Part shown: one piece after another, positions 63,372 to 64,000 of the stretch | How the letters are laid out: every line of letters begins with the position of its first letter | How positions within the stretch are numbered: the first letter of the stretch is position 1 | NCBI RefSeq assembly: GCF_006715785.1 | Contig: NZ_VFNX01000002.1 | Coordinates: 930,001 to 994,000, forward strand | Direction of reading: 5' to 3' | Source of the DNA: Streptomyces puniciscabiei | Lineage (GTDB): Bacteria > Actinomycetota > Actinomycetes > Streptomycetales > Streptomycetaceae | Length of the DNA: 64,000 nt | Notes under the pieces: model-generated | What the model was told of the DNA's origin: nothing | The model's database searches: none | What the model saw: only the letters and a program-made list of their open reading frames with translations | Program-made: the position numbers and the translations under genes

Positions 63372-63827
63372 TCATGTCCCCTCGTCCGGGCCGGCCGTGG
63401 GGCCCGCCTCGAGGGTTGCGCGAAGAGCGGCCAGGGTTGAGGCGATGCGGGCCAGGCCGTCGGGGGGAACCGCCGCGGTCAGTGAGATGAGCTCGCTTTC
63501 GACAATGGGGCGGGAAGCGGACAACTTCTTCTCCCCCGCGGACGTGAGGCGGAGGACGGACGAGCGTCGGTCGTGTGGGTGCGCGACCCGCAGGCACCAG
63601 CCCGCAGCCACCAGCCGGTCGACCGCCTTGCTGACGGCCCCCACGGTGATCCCCAGTTCGCCGACGATGTCGAGCACGCGGCACCCCGGCACGCGGTCGA
63701 TGATCTCCAAAAGCTCGAACTGTCCCAGTCCCAGCCCCTGTTCGGCGCGCAACCGGGCGCTCACCGCGTTGTAGAGCCGGGTCTCGACGCGGACCAGATC
63801 GGTGAAGATCGGGGTGATGTGACTCAC
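63372..63827 (-). CDS. MarR-family regulator
   Basis: 151 residues from GTG at 63827, with GGAG upstream. The winged helix is clear: LGLGQFELLEIIDRVPGCRV, GITVGAVSKAVDRLVAAGWC and the wing HPHDRRSSVLRLTSAGEKKL. Upstream in-frame sequence (to 63923) crosses the palindromes and is not family-like. It is divergent from a gene starting at 63935, and three GGAATCC-type sites lie between the two, as usual for MarR autorepression plus control of the neighbour, often an oxidative-stress or resistance gene. Confidence 0.9.
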   Translation of the reverse strand: MSHITPIFTDLVRVETRLYNAVSARLRAEQGLGLGQFELLEIIDRVPGCRVLDIVGELGITVGAVSKAVDRLVAAGWCLRVAHPHDRRSSVLRLTSAGEKKLSASRPIVESELISLTAAVPPDGLARIASTLAALRATLEAGPTAGPDEGT

Positions 63828-63840
63828 ATTAGCTCCAGTA

Positions 63841-63903
63841 GATTCCCGGGAATCATCTTCCTTGGAATCCGGTTGGGTCGGGCAGGTGGATTCCCAGGAA
63901 TCC
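63841..63903. promoter_or_regulatory. MarR operator-like sites
   Basis: A perfect palindrome GATTCCCGGGAATC (63841-63854), a half-site GGAATCC (63864-63870) and a second palindrome GGATTCC-CA-GGAATCC (63888-63903). They lie between the divergent MarR gene and the gene starting at 63935, 14 bases from the MarR start. Confidence 0.7.
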
Positions 63904-63934
63904 ATCCTCGCACCCCGCCCCATGGAGGCCCCGC

Positions 63935-64000
63935 ATGTCCCGACAGCAGCGCGACGCCCTGGACGCCATACTCCGTTCCGCCCCTCGTAGCGAGAGGCGG
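63935..64000 (+). CDS. Start of a gene running off the window, perhaps an alpha/beta hydrolase
   Basis: ATG at 63935 follows GGAGG by six bases. Twenty-two residues are present, starting MSRQQRDALDAILRSAP. That N-terminus resembles acetyl-esterase-like alpha/beta hydrolases, but it is too short to be sure. It is divergent from the MarR gene and likely controlled by it. Confidence 0.45.
   Translation, partial: MSRQQRDALDAILRSAPRSERR

Overview
The base composition, codon use and gene families (very high G+C, large LuxR/LAL regulator, serine/threonine kinase with TPRs, type I PKS, IS5/IS3/IS630 remnants) point to a Streptomyces or close relative, probably an accessory or chromosome-arm region. 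No tRNA, rRNA, CRISPR array or replication origin was recognised.

Layout. 1-6.5 kb: the start of a divergent acyl-CoA ligase, then a small terpenoid locus (cytochrome P450 overlapping a class I terpene synthase) followed by a LAL regulator. 6.5-14.2 kb: a leftward block of ordinary genes: acyl-CoA ligase translationally coupled to nitronate monooxygenase, a phytoene-dehydrogenase-like flavoenzyme, a Ser/Thr kinase with eight TPR-type repeats, and an MpaB-type oxygenase. 14.2-19.9 kb: a decayed island whose members (Rv1733c-like, universal stress proteins, CBS, SHOCT, Rv2004c-like phosphotransferase/P-loop kinase, DUF1876, XRE) match the kind of gene set found in actinobacterial dormancy (DosR-type) regulons; only the kinase and DUF1876 genes look whole. 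19.9-26.5 kb: an IS5-family element with visible terminal repeats, transposase debris, truncated or chimeric genes, small hypotheticals and two lipoproteins. 26.6-30.5 kb: a DUF2993-MMPL exporter pair divergent from a TetR gene, with palindromic operators between them. 30.6-32.1 kb: nested IS3 and IS630 fragments and a 66-bp near-perfect palindrome. 32.1-37.8 kb: a TetR-linked detoxification-like group (SDR, VOC protein, alpha/beta hydrolase, FAD monooxygenase) with a repeated 24-bp operator-like motif. 37.8-39.8 kb: a frameshifted IS5-type element, a chitinase tail and a HIT protein.

39.8-59.4 kb is the most interesting part: a leftward four-gene biosynthetic operon. A fatty acyl-AMP ligase (FAAL) precedes a 4585-residue synthase with the order ACP-KS-AT-DH-KR-ACP-KS-AT-DH-KR-ACP-C-FkbH, then an ACP-thioester-reductase protein with an extra C-terminal domain, then an alpha/beta hydrolase whose nucleophile position is cysteine. 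A reasonable model is: FAAL loads a fatty acid on the N-terminal ACP, two reducing/dehydrating modules extend it to a dienoyl chain, the FkbH domain supplies a glycerate-derived unit on an ACP, the condensation domain joins the two, and the reductase releases the product as an aldehyde or alcohol. The order of the last steps is inference.

59.4-64 kb holds a HelR/HelD-type helicase lacking its N-terminal half, a hypothetical protein, and a MarR regulator with three operator-like sites divergent from the start of a further gene that runs off the window.
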